Positions 33,230 through 42,091 of a stretch of DNA of 60,069 nucleotides are shown piece by piece. Position 1 is the stretch's first letter, and each line of letters begins with the position of its first letter. The notes under the pieces were generated by a model. It made no database searches and was not told the origin of the DNA. It saw nothing but the letters and a program-made list of their open reading frames with translations. Source of the stretch: a virus; IMG/VR virus record IMGVR_UViG_3300042884_001023, positions 1 to 60,069 of that record, one strand, 5' to 3'. Made by a program: the position numbers and the translations under genes.

Positions 33230-34198
33230 ATGAAAAAAAAGTTTGATTTTGACAACATTACGTTGATCCCAAGTTATAGTTATGTGAATAGTAGAAGTGA
33301 GTGTGATACAACTTTAAAGTTTGGTCATTTGTATTTTAAATTACCAATCGTTCCTTCTAACATGGAAAGTATTATTGATTCAAACTTGGCAATCGACTTA
33401 GCCAAAAACGGATATTTTTATATCATGCACAGGTTCAACGTAAACCCTATTGAATTTACAACTCAAATGCATGATCTTGGGTTATATTCTTCAGTGTCTA
33501 TTGGTGTTAATGAAGACTCTTACGAATATATTGATCAATTTGTAGAGTTAGGTCTTTGTCCTGAATACATCACAATCGACATTGCACATGGTCATTGTGT
33601 AAAGATGAAAAAAATGGTAAAATACATCAAAGAAAATTTACCAAATACATTTTTAATTGGTGGAAATGTCTCTACACCAGATGCGGTGGAGGACTTACAA
33701 AAGTGGGGTTGTGATGCAATCAAATGTGGTATTGGTGGTGGATCGGTATGCACAACATACCATTCGACAGGTTTCGGAAATAGGGGGTGGCAAGCAAATA
33801 TGATTTTGGATTGTTCTAAAGTTGCTAAAGTTCCGATCATTGCCGATGGTTCTATTAAAGAACATTCGGACATTGTAAAAAGTTTAGTTTTAGGGGCGAC
33901 TATGGTTATGGTTGGTGGAATGTTGTCAGGATACCAAGAGTCACCAGGAGAGAAGGTTAAAAACTTAGTGGATGGTCTATGGTATAAGGAATTCTGGGGA
34001 AGTGCGTCTAACGCCCAATCAGGTAAAACGAATAGAATTGAGGGAATTAAAAAATTAGTCCCATTCAAGGATCATTCAATATTTACCAAACTAACTCAAA
34101 TTGAGGAATCTTTACAAAGTGCTATATCATATGCTGGTGGAAACCCGGCAAATTTAGATTCACTAACAGTGGTTGAGTATTGTGTTAAAATGAATTAA
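33230..34198 (+). CDS. guaC: GMP reductase / IMP dehydrogenase-family enzyme
   Basis: 322 residues, no CBS domain, matching GMP reductase better than IMPDH in length. Segments: FDFDNITLIPSYS, LPIVPSNMESIID, IDIAHGHCVKMKKMV, IGGNVSTPDAVEDL, and the catalytic loop CGIGGGSVCTTYHSTGFG, with the nucleophile Cys after Ser-Val. Then IIADGSIKEHSDIVKSLVLG and VMVGGMLSG bind the phosphate. GMP reductase deaminates GMP to IMP with NADPH, linking guanine to adenine nucleotides. In an AT-rich phage this may shift purine pools towards A. It diverges from the zinc peptidase. Confidence 0.88.
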   Translation: MKKKFDFDNITLIPSYSYVNSRSECDTTLKFGHLYFKLPIVPSNMESIIDSNLAIDLAKNGYFYIMHRFNVNPIEFTTQMHDLGLYSSVSIGVNEDSYEYIDQFVELGLCPEYITIDIAHGHCVKMKKMVKYIKENLPNTFLIGGNVSTPDAVEDLQKWGCDAIKCGIGGGSVCTTYHSTGFGNRGWQANMILDCSKVAKVPIIADGSIKEHSDIVKSLVLGATMVMVGGMLSGYQESPGEKVKNLVDGLWYKEFWGSASNAQSGKTNRIEGIKKLVPFKDHSIFTKLTQIEESLQSAISYAGGNPANLDSLTVVEYCVKMN

Positions 34199-35079
34199 TA
34201 TTCTTTTATTTTAATTCTTAGATCGCCAGTTCCTCTTTTAACTCTATGATAAGTTCCTTTTGGGATAAAAAGAACATCACCTTCTTTTAATATGGTGGGT
34301 AATTCATTATCGATTTGAAATTCCCACCCATTACTTTCTAAAATAGTGACTTCTCTATCTTGTTCATCAAAATGCCATTTCAGTTCATCTGTGTCTACAT
34401 TTGATTTAAAAGTTCTGAACTTGAAACCTTCTTTAATCTCTTGATCAAAAGGTAGTTCTTCATTATTTCTATTTCTTTTTGGTGGTAATGGTGGATCTAA
34501 AAAGAATTTTTCGTTTAACCAATGTCTTAATTCATTTTCAACAAAATAGTCAGGAACTATTTGATCGTCAGGTTGTTCACTTGCAAGTTCAGCAATGTAT
34601 TTTGCAAACTTAACTTTATATTTGTCATCTAACATCGTCATTAGACCATCTGATATAAAAAATATTTTAGATAATGGATCATCGGCATTTAACTCACCTT
34701 CAACAAGTTTGAATATTCTAAGAATTGTTTTACCCCACCATGTTTTATAGTTATCCGTTTCTTCCAATGTAGGTCTGAAAAGTTTGTTTACAACTCTAAT
34801 CCAAGTTGCACCAAAACCTGCCAGCGCTAATTGGGGAATGAACCAAGGTAGTAATCTTAAAAACCCCTTATACGCCCCCTCACCCATGTGAACACCAATT
34901 CTTTTCAATTTACCTTTTTCAACCATTTCTCTTAATTGACCAAAAGTAATTTGTCCTTGAGCGTCACATATCAATTTCGCTTTACAAACATTATCCATTG
35001 CAACAGATGATGCTTTGATTTCGACTTCATTTATCATCTGAGATAAATTCTTTCTTATTATGTGATCGATGTTTACCAA
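34195..35079 (-). CDS. Tagged protein with C-terminal cupin
   Basis: 294 residues. The N-terminus VNIDHIIRKNLSQMINEVE is a tag ending Met-Ile-Asn-Glu. The middle has a hydrophobic part (GFLRLLPWFIPQLALAGFGA). The last 75 residues form a cupin-like barrel: KWHFDEQDREVTILE, NGWEFQIDNELPTILKEGD and FIPKGTYHRVKRGTGDL, with His residues suited to metal binding. It starts within the last seven bases of the upstream tagged gene, so the two are coupled. Activity unknown. Confidence 0.7.
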   Translation of the reverse strand: MVNIDHIIRKNLSQMINEVEIKASSVAMDNVCKAKLICDAQGQITFGQLREMVEKGKLKRIGVHMGEGAYKGFLRLLPWFIPQLALAGFGATWIRVVNKLFRPTLEETDNYKTWWGKTILRIFKLVEGELNADDPLSKIFFISDGLMTMLDDKYKVKFAKYIAELASEQPDDQIVPDYFVENELRHWLNEKFFLDPPLPPKRNRNNEELPFDQEIKEGFKFRTFKSNVDTDELKWHFDEQDREVTILESNGWEFQIDNELPTILKEGDVLFIPKGTYHRVKRGTGDLRIKIKEY

Positions 35080-35687
35080 CTTCTTGATGATTTTAAACCT
35101 AATTTTTTTGCATATCTACCAACATTACAAGACCAATACCCTGCCGTAGTTCTATCTTTCTTCTGATCACATTTATGACGTGCCCTGAAAGATTTTGCTC
35201 TACCTTTATTAGCGTTTTTGATTCTCAAATTAGGATCTCCGAAAGTAACTTTTTTAATTGTCCCTTTTGGGGTTTTAACATAAACCGCGAATTTCTTAGG
35301 ACCACCTGGTGTTCTAAAAGGACTATTTAATTTAACATTTTTACCATGATGTTTTGCCTCATTTAAGTATTCAGTTTCTTCTAATGGAGCGTCTAAATAA
35401 ACTTTTTGACCATTCTCTAAAATAACAGATTCACCCAAATTTGAATTAACGATCCATTCATCTTCTTCGTTCAAATTTATTAAACCCATATGATATAACT
35501 CTCGAACCTCATTAATTAAATCAAAATAAGATTCCGAATATATTCTAAACACACTTTCATTTAAAGGTATTTTTTTTTCGATATGATACATTAAATTATC
35601 AGATACAAAAACACCTTCTTCCAACATCATTGGGTGGTTAGAATACTCATTCAAAACCCTTTTAATTACATTTTCTAAAATTCTCAT
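35073..35687 (-). CDS. Tagged protein with phage SFRARHKC domain
   Basis: 204 residues. RILENVIKRVLNEYS is a short tag with Leu-Asn-Glu before Tyr. The C-terminal 75 residues (KKFAVYVKTPKGTIKKVTFG, KSFRARHKCDQKKDRTTAGY, WSCNVGRYAKKLG) form a basic domain, from memory recurrent in T4-like and giant-phage proteins (DUF5872-like), with a Cys/His set that may bind metal or nucleic acid. The centre is acidic with several Glu-rich linkers. TAATATTTATAC precedes the start. Confidence 0.7.
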   Translation of the reverse strand: MRILENVIKRVLNEYSNHPMMLEEGVFVSDNLMYHIEKKIPLNESVFRIYSESYFDLINEVRELYHMGLINLNEEDEWIVNSNLGESVILENGQKVYLDAPLEETEYLNEAKHHGKNVKLNSPFRTPGGPKKFAVYVKTPKGTIKKVTFGDPNLRIKNANKGRAKSFRARHKCDQKKDRTTAGYWSCNVGRYAKKLGLKSSRSW

Positions 35688-35741
35688 ACTTAATGATATT
35701 TATTAGTATAAATATTAAAACTATTTCAAATTTTATAGATT

Positions 35742-36272
35742 ATGAAAATAAAAAAATTAACAGAAAGAGATATTAACAAAATTGTTAGATCTGTCCTTAG
35801 CGAACAAGAAATGTCTTCAAATTCAAAAAAGAAAGACAAAAAACCAAAATGTATTCCTGAAAACGTAATTCCGTTGGATGAAATTGTTGGCGGATCTTCA
35901 GAGTATTCAAAATATACGCCAGGAATCACTAAAAGAATTTCAGGTGTTAACTCAATGGTTGATACATTGGGTATTTTGAATAATCTTAGATTGTTTAAAG
36001 ACATTAAAGATGGTGGATCTCATTTGGCTTATGAAATGATGAATCATTTAAACAGATTTAGAAATAAAAATTTCTATGATGAGACTACAGGTGATTGTCA
36101 TAAGGCTATGGATAAGATAATTGAGTTATATAAAGAAAATGAACACGGAACGGAACTTGTTAAGGATATTGAGAAGGTATTGAACTTACAAACTAAAGAT
36201 GATGAATATACCCCATCTCCAAGAGCGAAAGAATATCTAAAACAATCAATAAACTTAGTTAAAGGTCTTTAA
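35742..36272 (+). CDS. Tagged protein (plus strand)
   Basis: 176 residues. KIKKLTERDINKIVRSVLSE is a family A tag with Val-Leu-Ser-Glu before Gln. It is divergent from the tagged gene at 35687 and shares the intergenic region, which carries a TATTTAT motif for each direction. The mature part is polar and helical (HLAYEMMNHLNRFRNKNFYD, HKAMDKIIELYKE) with no recognised domain. It shows that the tag is not restricted to one strand or operon. Confidence 0.7.
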   Translation: MKIKKLTERDINKIVRSVLSEQEMSSNSKKKDKKPKCIPENVIPLDEIVGGSSEYSKYTPGITKRISGVNSMVDTLGILNNLRLFKDIKDGGSHLAYEMMNHLNRFRNKNFYDETTGDCHKAMDKIIELYKENEHGTELVKDIEKVLNLQTKDDEYTPSPRAKEYLKQSINLVKGL

Positions 36273-36277
36273 TAGTT

Positions 36278-36406
36278 ATGGCAAAGAGTGTTGGAACTGT
36301 AAAATCAAACAAAATGACGTTTGGAAAGAAAACTGTTGGTAAAATTAAAAAGAAATATGGTCCAAAAGAACAGAGACCAAAAAAATACAAGGGTCAAGGT
36401 AGATAA
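36278..36406 (+). CDS. Small highly basic protein
   Basis: 42 residues: MAKSVGTVKSNKMTFGKKTV, then Lys-rich KIKKKYGPKEQRPKKYKGQG and R. About 17 basic residues and none acidic apart from one Glu. Similar short basic peptides with an RPKKYKGQGR-type end occur, as I recall, in other Bacteroidota phages. It may bind nucleic acid. Coupled to the next gene by two bases. Confidence 0.65.
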   Translation: MAKSVGTVKSNKMTFGKKTVGKIKKKYGPKEQRPKKYKGQGR

Positions 36407-36408
36407 TT

Positions 36409-36657
36409 ATGACAAAACTAAAAAAAATAACAAGTAGTTACTGGAAACCAACCCCAAAAAAGTGGAGAAAGTTGGGTGATACGTTTTTAGCGGTGTCTTC
36501 AGTGTTAGCAATTGGTGGTTTATGGCAGTTTGACAACCTAAAAGACATATTTACCGCTTTTGAGATCAAATCAATGATAGTTACTTCCATTGCACTTGGT
36601 GCATTAGGTAAGTTTTTAACTAACTTCTTTAAGGAAGAAACCCCTGAAAAGGAGTAA
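36409..36657 (+). CDS. Two-segment membrane protein, possible holin
   Basis: 82 residues. A basic, Trp-rich N-terminus (YWKPTPKKWRKLGDTFLAVS) leads into two membrane segments (AVSSVLAIGGLW and MIVTSIALGALGKFLTNFF) and a short acidic end. The WKPTPKKWRKxGD pattern is familiar from small membrane proteins of Bacteroidota phages, often annotated as holins. It ends a three-gene plus-strand operon and is followed by a terminator. Confidence 0.65.
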   Translation: MTKLKKITSSYWKPTPKKWRKLGDTFLAVSSVLAIGGLWQFDNLKDIFTAFEIKSMIVTSIALGALGKFLTNFFKEETPEKE

Positions 36658-36687
36658 TTTAGACCTAAATATACCTTATTTTAACGT

Positions 36688-36714
36688 AAAAACCCCCTAT
36701 TTTGGGGGTTTTTT
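36688..36714 (+). terminator. Rho-independent terminator
   Basis: AAAACCCCC and GGGGGTTTT arms around a short TATTTT loop, then T. Ends the 35742-36657 operon; symmetric enough to work for the minus strand too. Confidence 0.85.
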
Positions 36715-36738
36715 AGTGTCTAAAATGGTCAAATTTGA

Positions 36739-37032
36739 TTACTTTTTGTCAAATTTTTTAGCAATTTTACTCATTCTTTGGTTAAAATCGGTTATTTTAC
36801 CACCAAAACTACCCATTTGACCCCCAAAATTACCAATATTTTGATAAAAATCTTCTAAATTACCTAAATTTCCCATGTTTTCCATAAAATTTTGTGGATT
36901 TTGCATGTTTTTTAGGTCTTTTAGGGTAGAAAACAGTGATTTTCCGTATTTTTTCCACCAAATTATCATTAAAATGGTAAAAAATAGTATAGAAACACTA
37001 AAAACGAGTAAAGAAATAGATAAAAGTGTCAT
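36739..37032 (-). CDS. Membrane protein with Asn/Gly/Phe repeats
   Basis: 97 residues. One N-terminal membrane segment (LLSISLLVFSVSILFFTILM then IIWW), a basic turn, then a repetitive part with MENMGNLGNLEDFYQNIGNF and GGQMGSFGGK and a basic end. The Asn-Leu-Gly/Asn-Phe-Gly repeats are unusual. Unknown function; possibly an inner-membrane protein made during infection. Confidence 0.6.
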   Translation of the reverse strand: MTLLSISLLVFSVSILFFTILMIIWWKKYGKSLFSTLKDLKNMQNPQNFMENMGNLGNLEDFYQNIGNFGGQMGSFGGKITDFNQRMSKIAKKFDKK

Positions 37033-37077
37033 AATTTATGTGATTTTACTTAAAAATAGGTGTTATTTTTAATAAAA

Positions 37078-37734
37078 TCAATAAAAAGACTTAATATACC
37101 ACTGTAATATCTCTTTTGTAAGTCTATTTACCCTATTTGTTGCTGATTGGGGAGTAATTTCTTGATTTTTACGTTCCAAATCAGTAATTGCGGCCGAAAT
37201 CATGATATTTCTTACTTTTTCGCCCATATCTATGATTTTTTCGATTAATTCTTCGTCATTATCGTCTAAATCTCGTTGCATTCGGTATAAATCAAAGTAT
37301 TTTGTTAGATATTCCTTAGTTTGACCTAAAAATTGACCTGATTGTAGCATATTTACCACTCCTAAATCTCTAATTGCCATTAAAAAGTCTAAAACATACT
37401 GTAAATCAGCCTTTTTAAACAATTTTGACCACTCATGGTGTCTAATTAGATCATCTAAGTCAGTAAAACGGGCTTCTTGAAGGTTTTTTTGACTAAATTC
37501 AGGATCTAACATCCAAGTATCGCTCTGTGGGAGTAAAGATAAAGAAGAAATGACATTTTCATCGTCATCATACCATTCTACATCATACATATAGTCAAAT
37601 TCTGACCCAAAACTAGGTTGATGACCTATTTTTATGACCTTTCCTTTGGTTCCAGTGTCAATATCTTCACCTGGCATGTATATTAATATAATACGATCAC
37701 CTTCTTTTAACTTAGGATTTTGTTTTTTACTCAT
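37078..37734 (-). CDS. Unknown protein with SH3-like start
   Basis: 218 residues. The first 75 (LKEGDRIILIYMPGEDIDTG, TKGKVIKIGH, YDVEWYDDDENVISSLSLL) look like a KOW/SH3-type barrel. The remainder is helical (DLQYVLDFLMAIRDLGVVNM, RLTKEILQWYIKSFY). Similar small-barrel starts occur in phage late proteins. GAGATATTTATT precedes the start. No specific role can be given. Confidence 0.6.
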   Translation of the reverse strand: MSKKQNPKLKEGDRIILIYMPGEDIDTGTKGKVIKIGHQPSFGSEFDYMYDVEWYDDDENVISSLSLLPQSDTWMLDPEFSQKNLQEARFTDLDDLIRHHEWSKLFKKADLQYVLDFLMAIRDLGVVNMLQSGQFLGQTKEYLTKYFDLYRMQRDLDDNDEELIEKIIDMGEKVRNIMISAAITDLERKNQEITPQSATNRVNRLTKEILQWYIKSFY

Positions 37735-37749
37735 ATAAATAAATATCTC

Positions 37750-40203
37750 TTATCTAATAAGTGTTAAACTTCCTATAAACTCTTTAATTTCATCAGTTTT
37801 AGGAGTTTTAAACTTTAATTTCCAAGTATATACCCCATCTTGACACATAATTGTGTTAAATGTCCCATCCCAACCTGTATTTGGGTTGTAAGATTCCCAA
37901 ATTACTTGTCCCCAACGGTTATATATGTAAAAACTATAGTTAAAAATATCCACACCACTTGTAATTATGGGTTTAAATGTGTTATTTCTTTCATCACCAT
38001 TAGGTGTAAAGGCATTTGGTATGTAAAATATCTCATTTGGACACAATTCTAACGTTACAACGAAGTTTTGGGGGTTAGAAACACACCCATTGTCCCATCT
38101 AACCACTTGAAATTGGAATATTCCGTCTTGATCCCATGTAATACTTAAAGTTTGACCAATTGTCGTGTCTCCAAATGAATACCATTCGTTATATCCACCA
38201 CTTACTGATACCGCATCAAAGATATCTGTGATAGTATCCCCTTGACATATCTCATGATACTCGTCATTTTCACCAACAACACCATTTACAACAGGAGTTA
38301 GTAATGGTCTTGGATAAACTTGAACCAAAATGTTCGTATTAAACCAACAACCTGACTGAGTATATGTATAATCTACCTGATCTAACCCGATAAATCCGTT
38401 ATCAGGACAATATTGATTATTCCAAACGTTTAAACCACTGAATATTCCACCTACAGGAGTGGCATTTAGGTTAATACAGTTGTCGTATTCGCAAAAAGGA
38501 CCAACTTGTGTGATTACAGGAAGAATATCTAACACAACTATGTTAAAAGTTTGTGGTAATGACTGACATCCCACTTGATTTACACCAATAACTGATAATG
38601 CGTTGTTATATAAACCACCATTTACTCCTGTAACATCCAAATTTATTTGATTTGTTCCTTGACCTGACGTGATATTCCCAATTCCGTTAGTCCATACATA
38701 GTTTAGACCAGGAAAAACACTGGAAACGTTGTATAAATTGGTTGTGGAGTTATAACAAACGGTGTCTAAACCCGTAATTGGGTTGATTGTTACTTGTGGG
38801 GGATCAACAAGTGTAACATTTTGTGTTGCAGGACAGTTATTTGCGTCATAAACCGTGACAGAATAATTTCCTGAACATAAATTAGTTGCCGTTTGTGTTG
38901 TTTGATTATTATTCCACATAAAAGTGTAAGGAGAAATACCATCAATTGGATTTACCGTTGCTGATCCATCACAATATCCATAACAAACAGGATTAGTAGG
39001 TGTAATTGTTGGTTGTTGTAAAGGTGACGGGTTGTTTAATGTAGAAGTTCCATTATAACTACAACCTGTAGCGTCTGTTAAAGTGAAAGTATAAGTTCCT
39101 GAACATAAATTGTTTAACGTTAAAGTATTTCCACCGTTATTCCAACTAATATTAAATGGTTGAGTTCCACCAATAGGAGTAACCACAATAGATCCATTAC
39201 AACCATTATTACAAAGTGGATCTGTTGGTGTAATAGTAGGAACAGGTAAGTTAGGTGTGGGAACAACATGTATTGTATCAGGACCTAAACCAACACCTTG
39301 TTGATTACAAACGGACCAACCAGCATTACAAGTGGGATATACAGGTTGACAAGTATAATAAGCACCACCTAAAGGAGGTGTGACAGTAATTGTTAAACCA
39401 GTTCCAATTGGATTTGGGTTTCCTACTTGAAACCATGTATAAATTGGTTGAATTGGTGGTCCTGAAGGTGTATATCGTCTTGCATCATTCACCGCAGTCC
39501 ATTGAGTAGAATTTCGACCTGCAACTGTTACCGCTTGAGTTCCTGTAGGATTATGAATACCTTGAACTGCAGTTCCTCCTGCCCATTGAGGACAATTTGG
39601 TTTATTTGCAATATAGTTTTCGATTACATTTGTGGATTCGTATAATACAATATGAAAAGTTCCTTGTAAATTGGTGCAAGAAAACATAGGAACACCAATC
39701 CAACTAACCACTAACTTTCTACATGGGGCAACTCCTTGAACTTGGTATCTAACTTGACCACCAACCCCAGGATTCCAATCTTGCCATGGACCCATAATAC
39801 AATTTTTAGGAACTGCACCATTTACAGTCGGTATTGCTAAAGATGTAAAGGTTCCAGGTTGAGCTCCTGCCCCTAAAGAAACCCACCCATTTGACCCAAT
39901 TCTAAATTGTGTAAATGTTTGACCATAATAACAGAATGTAAAACCAATGTTAAATACGTTTGATTGAACGTCATCACCCAACGTAACTAAAGTTCCAAGA
40001 TTTGTTTGTGGAACATAAGTAATTTGTGATACCGTGTAGTTTGATGTTCCATTTGGGTTTGATCCTTGACCACATTGTGACAGATCGGCAGTTAAAGTGG
40101 TTTGTGTGACACCACAAGGAAGATTCAAGTCAGGTCCGATAAAAGGACAATACTGAGAATAGATAAAAAGGGGAAATAAAAATAAAATTAGTAATTGTTT
40201 CAT
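37750..40203 (-). CDS. Large T9SS-type secreted protein (SprB-like repeats, gliding-motility CTD)
   Basis: 817 residues. Signal peptide MKQLLILFLFPLFIYSQ, then a Cys-rich beta domain (YGQTFTQFRIGSNGWVSLG; GPWQDWNPG; TFHIVLYE), and from about residue 325 tandem SprB-like repeats (DPLCNNGCNGSIVVTPIGGT; NLCSGTYTFTLTDATGC; NPVCYGYCDGSATVNPI). The last 95 residues, NEIFYIPNAFTPNGDERNNT, FYIYNRWGQVIWES, GVYTWKLKFKT, form the gliding-motility-associated C-terminal domain, the type B sorting signal of the type IX secretion system. The gene thus encodes a host-style surface adhesin, probably acquired from a host. It may coat infected cells. No TATTTAT motif directly upstream. Confidence 0.88.
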   Translation of the reverse strand: MKQLLILFLFPLFIYSQYCPFIGPDLNLPCGVTQTTLTADLSQCGQGSNPNGTSNYTVSQITYVPQTNLGTLVTLGDDVQSNVFNIGFTFCYYGQTFTQFRIGSNGWVSLGAGAQPGTFTSLAIPTVNGAVPKNCIMGPWQDWNPGVGGQVRYQVQGVAPCRKLVVSWIGVPMFSCTNLQGTFHIVLYESTNVIENYIANKPNCPQWAGGTAVQGIHNPTGTQAVTVAGRNSTQWTAVNDARRYTPSGPPIQPIYTWFQVGNPNPIGTGLTITVTPPLGGAYYTCQPVYPTCNAGWSVCNQQGVGLGPDTIHVVPTPNLPVPTITPTDPLCNNGCNGSIVVTPIGGTQPFNISWNNGGNTLTLNNLCSGTYTFTLTDATGCSYNGTSTLNNPSPLQQPTITPTNPVCYGYCDGSATVNPIDGISPYTFMWNNNQTTQTATNLCSGNYSVTVYDANNCPATQNVTLVDPPQVTINPITGLDTVCYNSTTNLYNVSSVFPGLNYVWTNGIGNITSGQGTNQINLDVTGVNGGLYNNALSVIGVNQVGCQSLPQTFNIVVLDILPVITQVGPFCEYDNCINLNATPVGGIFSGLNVWNNQYCPDNGFIGLDQVDYTYTQSGCWFNTNILVQVYPRPLLTPVVNGVVGENDEYHEICQGDTITDIFDAVSVSGGYNEWYSFGDTTIGQTLSITWDQDGIFQFQVVRWDNGCVSNPQNFVVTLELCPNEIFYIPNAFTPNGDERNNTFKPIITSGVDIFNYSFYIYNRWGQVIWESYNPNTGWDGTFNTIMCQDGVYTWKLKFKTPKTDEIKEFIGSLTLIR

Positions 40204-40270
40204 ATTAAAAATACGTTATTAAGTTTAGTAAGTTGTTTTAAAATGTTAAATGAAAATCCACAAATACTAA

Positions 40271-40453
40271 TTACTTGGATTTCCACTCGAGGTAAATGGT
40301 ATGAAAAACCATTAAATTAATCAACACGCAAAATAAAATTTCTAAAATCCAATGCCAATCAACTTGAGTAACACCCATGTGAATTCCAAACCACATAAAT
40401 GATCCGTATTTGTTCATTAACGTAATATATAGATATTTTAAAAAATCTTTCAT
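40271..40453 (-). CDS. Small membrane protein
   Basis: 60 residues with a hydrophobic C-terminal half (WILEILFCVLINLMVFHTIY) and a Trp-rich start (KYGSFMWFGIHMGVTQVDWH). Unknown. Encoded upstream of the T9SS-type protein on the same strand. Confidence 0.55.
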   Translation of the reverse strand: MKDFLKYLYITLMNKYGSFMWFGIHMGVTQVDWHWILEILFCVLINLMVFHTIYLEWKSK

Positions 40454-40521
40454 TTTAATATAAATATTGTTTTACTATTTTGTTTTAAATCGTTAGGTTT
40501 ATTCACAAATTATTATTTATT

Positions 40522-40947
40522 ATGAAAAAAGTAGAATTAAACAGCACCGTGACTGTAAATTACACGGGAAGATTAGAAAATGGAAATGTTTTTGATTCTT
40601 CACTAAACGAAGGTCGTGAACCATTATCTGCAACATTAGGTCAAGGTTCTTTGATTCCAGGTTTTGAAAAAGGATTACTTGGTATGACTGAAGGTGAAAC
40701 TAAAACAATTACAATTCCTTTTTCTGACGGGTATGGAGATGTTAATCCTGATTTAATCGCTGAAGTCCCAAAAGATAGAGCACCTGAAGGTGTTACAGAA
40801 GGACAGATGCTTCAAACCATGACTAATCAAGGACCATTAAATGTTATTGTAAAAGAAATCAAAGAAGAAAGTTTAGTTATTGATGGTAACCATCCATTAG
40901 CGGGTAAAGATTTAATTTTTGATTTAGAGTTAATTTCTGTGGAATAA
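40522..40947 (+). CDS. slyD: SlyD-type FKBP peptidyl-prolyl isomerase
   Basis: 141 residues. VNYTGRLENGNVFDSSLNEG, PLSATLGQGSLIPGFEKGLL and GMTEGETKTITIPFSDGYG give the FKBP half. The insert-in-flap domain (NPDLIAEVPKDRAPEGVTEG to VIDGNHPLAGKDLIFDLEL) is that of SlyD, including NHPLAGK. The His/Cys-rich metal tail of E. coli SlyD is missing. It combines prolyl isomerase and chaperone activity and may help folding of phage proteins. A TATTTAT motif lies directly before the ATG. Confidence 0.93.
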   Translation: MKKVELNSTVTVNYTGRLENGNVFDSSLNEGREPLSATLGQGSLIPGFEKGLLGMTEGETKTITIPFSDGYGDVNPDLIAEVPKDRAPEGVTEGQMLQTMTNQGPLNVIVKEIKEESLVIDGNHPLAGKDLIFDLELISVE

Positions 40948-41000
40948 TTTTTTATTGTCAAATAAAATATTATATTTGTAGAAATGTAATAAAAAAACAA

Positions 41001-41354
41001 ATGGACATTAGAAACAAAATTCAAAAGGAAGCCGATCTATATAAAGATTTACCTGAAGATGAATTAAAAAAGGTAATTAAAAAATATAAGTTTTTGTCAA
41101 AATCAAATTCTGATATTGTTAATTTTTTATTTAGTTTAACATGCTTTGGGATTCCTTATTTTATTTTTTTAGGAGTTTCGAAAATGTCTATTATTATTTT
41201 CTTAATAGTTCACCTTTTATTTTTTTGGGAATACTTACACAAGTATAAAAAATTTAAATTGGTTAGTGATGAGGACAAAAAAGAAATCGATGACATCATT
41301 TTAATTTTAGAAGATGATTTAAAAGGTAAATCAAACAAAAAACCCCTCGAGTAA
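41001..41354 (+). CDS. Membrane protein
   Basis: 117 residues. A helical charged start (YKDLPEDELKKVIKKYKFLS), two membrane segments (IVNFLFSLTCFGIPYFIFLG; IIIFLIVHLLFFWEYL), and a charged end. TATATTTG at 40971-40978 sits 22 bases upstream, so it is in the host-promoter class, with a weak -33 element. Unknown function. Confidence 0.65.
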   Translation: MDIRNKIQKEADLYKDLPEDELKKVIKKYKFLSKSNSDIVNFLFSLTCFGIPYFIFLGVSKMSIIIFLIVHLLFFWEYLHKYKKFKLVSDEDKKEIDDIILILEDDLKGKSNKKPLE

Positions 41355-41370
41355 TCAAGGGGTTTTTTTA
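41336..41370. terminator. Bidirectional terminator
   Basis: AACCCCT and AGGGGTT arms with A and T runs, between convergent genes. Confidence 0.85.
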
Positions 41371-41387
41371 TTTAAGTTATTATTTTT

Positions 41388-42044
41388 TTAATATCTTCTG
41401 TATTTTCTTCTTAAATAATTCTCTTTTTGAATTTCTTTTTCTTCATCTTCTCCCTGTTGTTGAGCGATACCATTTAAAGCTAATCCAAGTCCTGCAACAA
41501 CTTCTAACAAACCAACATTCGGAGCATATTCACCAAAAGCCGCTTGTATAGCGTCGTGAAGTTCAATAAATGACGGACCCCAATCAGTATATGTTGTTCC
41601 TTGAGACATCAAAGTTAAAAGTCCCGCGGCAAGTAATCCTGCCCCACCAATCATTTTACCTCTTTTTCTCATTTTAGAACTTCTTGCATCAAGACCTTCA
41701 CCCATTTCATCTTTAGAAACACTTCCAACTTCATCAAATACTTCATCAACAAAATCATCAAATAGAATTTCTTCACCTGATCTTCTTTCTTTTGATCTAA
41801 TCATGTTTTCAACCCTTTCTAAGTTTTGTATCATAGTCATAAGGTCATCAGAAGATAACTGTCTAAACTCGTCACCTAATTCTTTCTTAACAACATTTTG
41901 GATTTTATCAACAACGTCTTCTTCACCCATTTCCATGTCCATTTCTTCGTCCATTTGAATATTCATTTCTTCTTGAGTTTCCATAACAATTCTTCGAATT
42001 AATGAATGAAACTCTGATTCTGTAAGTCTAATTTTTCTTCCCAT
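41388..42044 (-). CDS. Tagged protein with membrane segment
   Basis: 218 residues. RKIRLTESEFHSLIRRIVME is a family A tag ending Ile-Val-Met-Glu. An acidic part follows (IQMDEEMDMEMGEEDVVDKI), then a basic turn (SKMRKRGKMIGGAGLLAAGL) with a Gly/Ala-rich membrane segment, and a second hydrophobic helix (VGLLEVVAGLGLALNGIA). It ends KENYLRRKYRRY, much like the SERYFRRKRRY end of the tagged protein at 55656. AAATATTTATAAATA precedes the start. Possibly packaged and membrane-active on entry. Confidence 0.68.
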   Translation of the reverse strand: MGRKIRLTESEFHSLIRRIVMETQEEMNIQMDEEMDMEMGEEDVVDKIQNVVKKELGDEFRQLSSDDLMTMIQNLERVENMIRSKERRSGEEILFDDFVDEVFDEVGSVSKDEMGEGLDARSSKMRKRGKMIGGAGLLAAGLLTLMSQGTTYTDWGPSFIELHDAIQAAFGEYAPNVGLLEVVAGLGLALNGIAQQQGEDEEKEIQKENYLRRKYRRY

Positions 42045-42091
42045 TTTTTTTAATTTTATTTATAAATATTTAGTTTTTTAAAAAAACTCTT

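Noticed and set aside
33592-34068. Minus-strand frame of 158 codons
   Set aside because: Lies wholly inside the convincing GMP reductase gene and has unnatural composition (many Pro, Phe, His).
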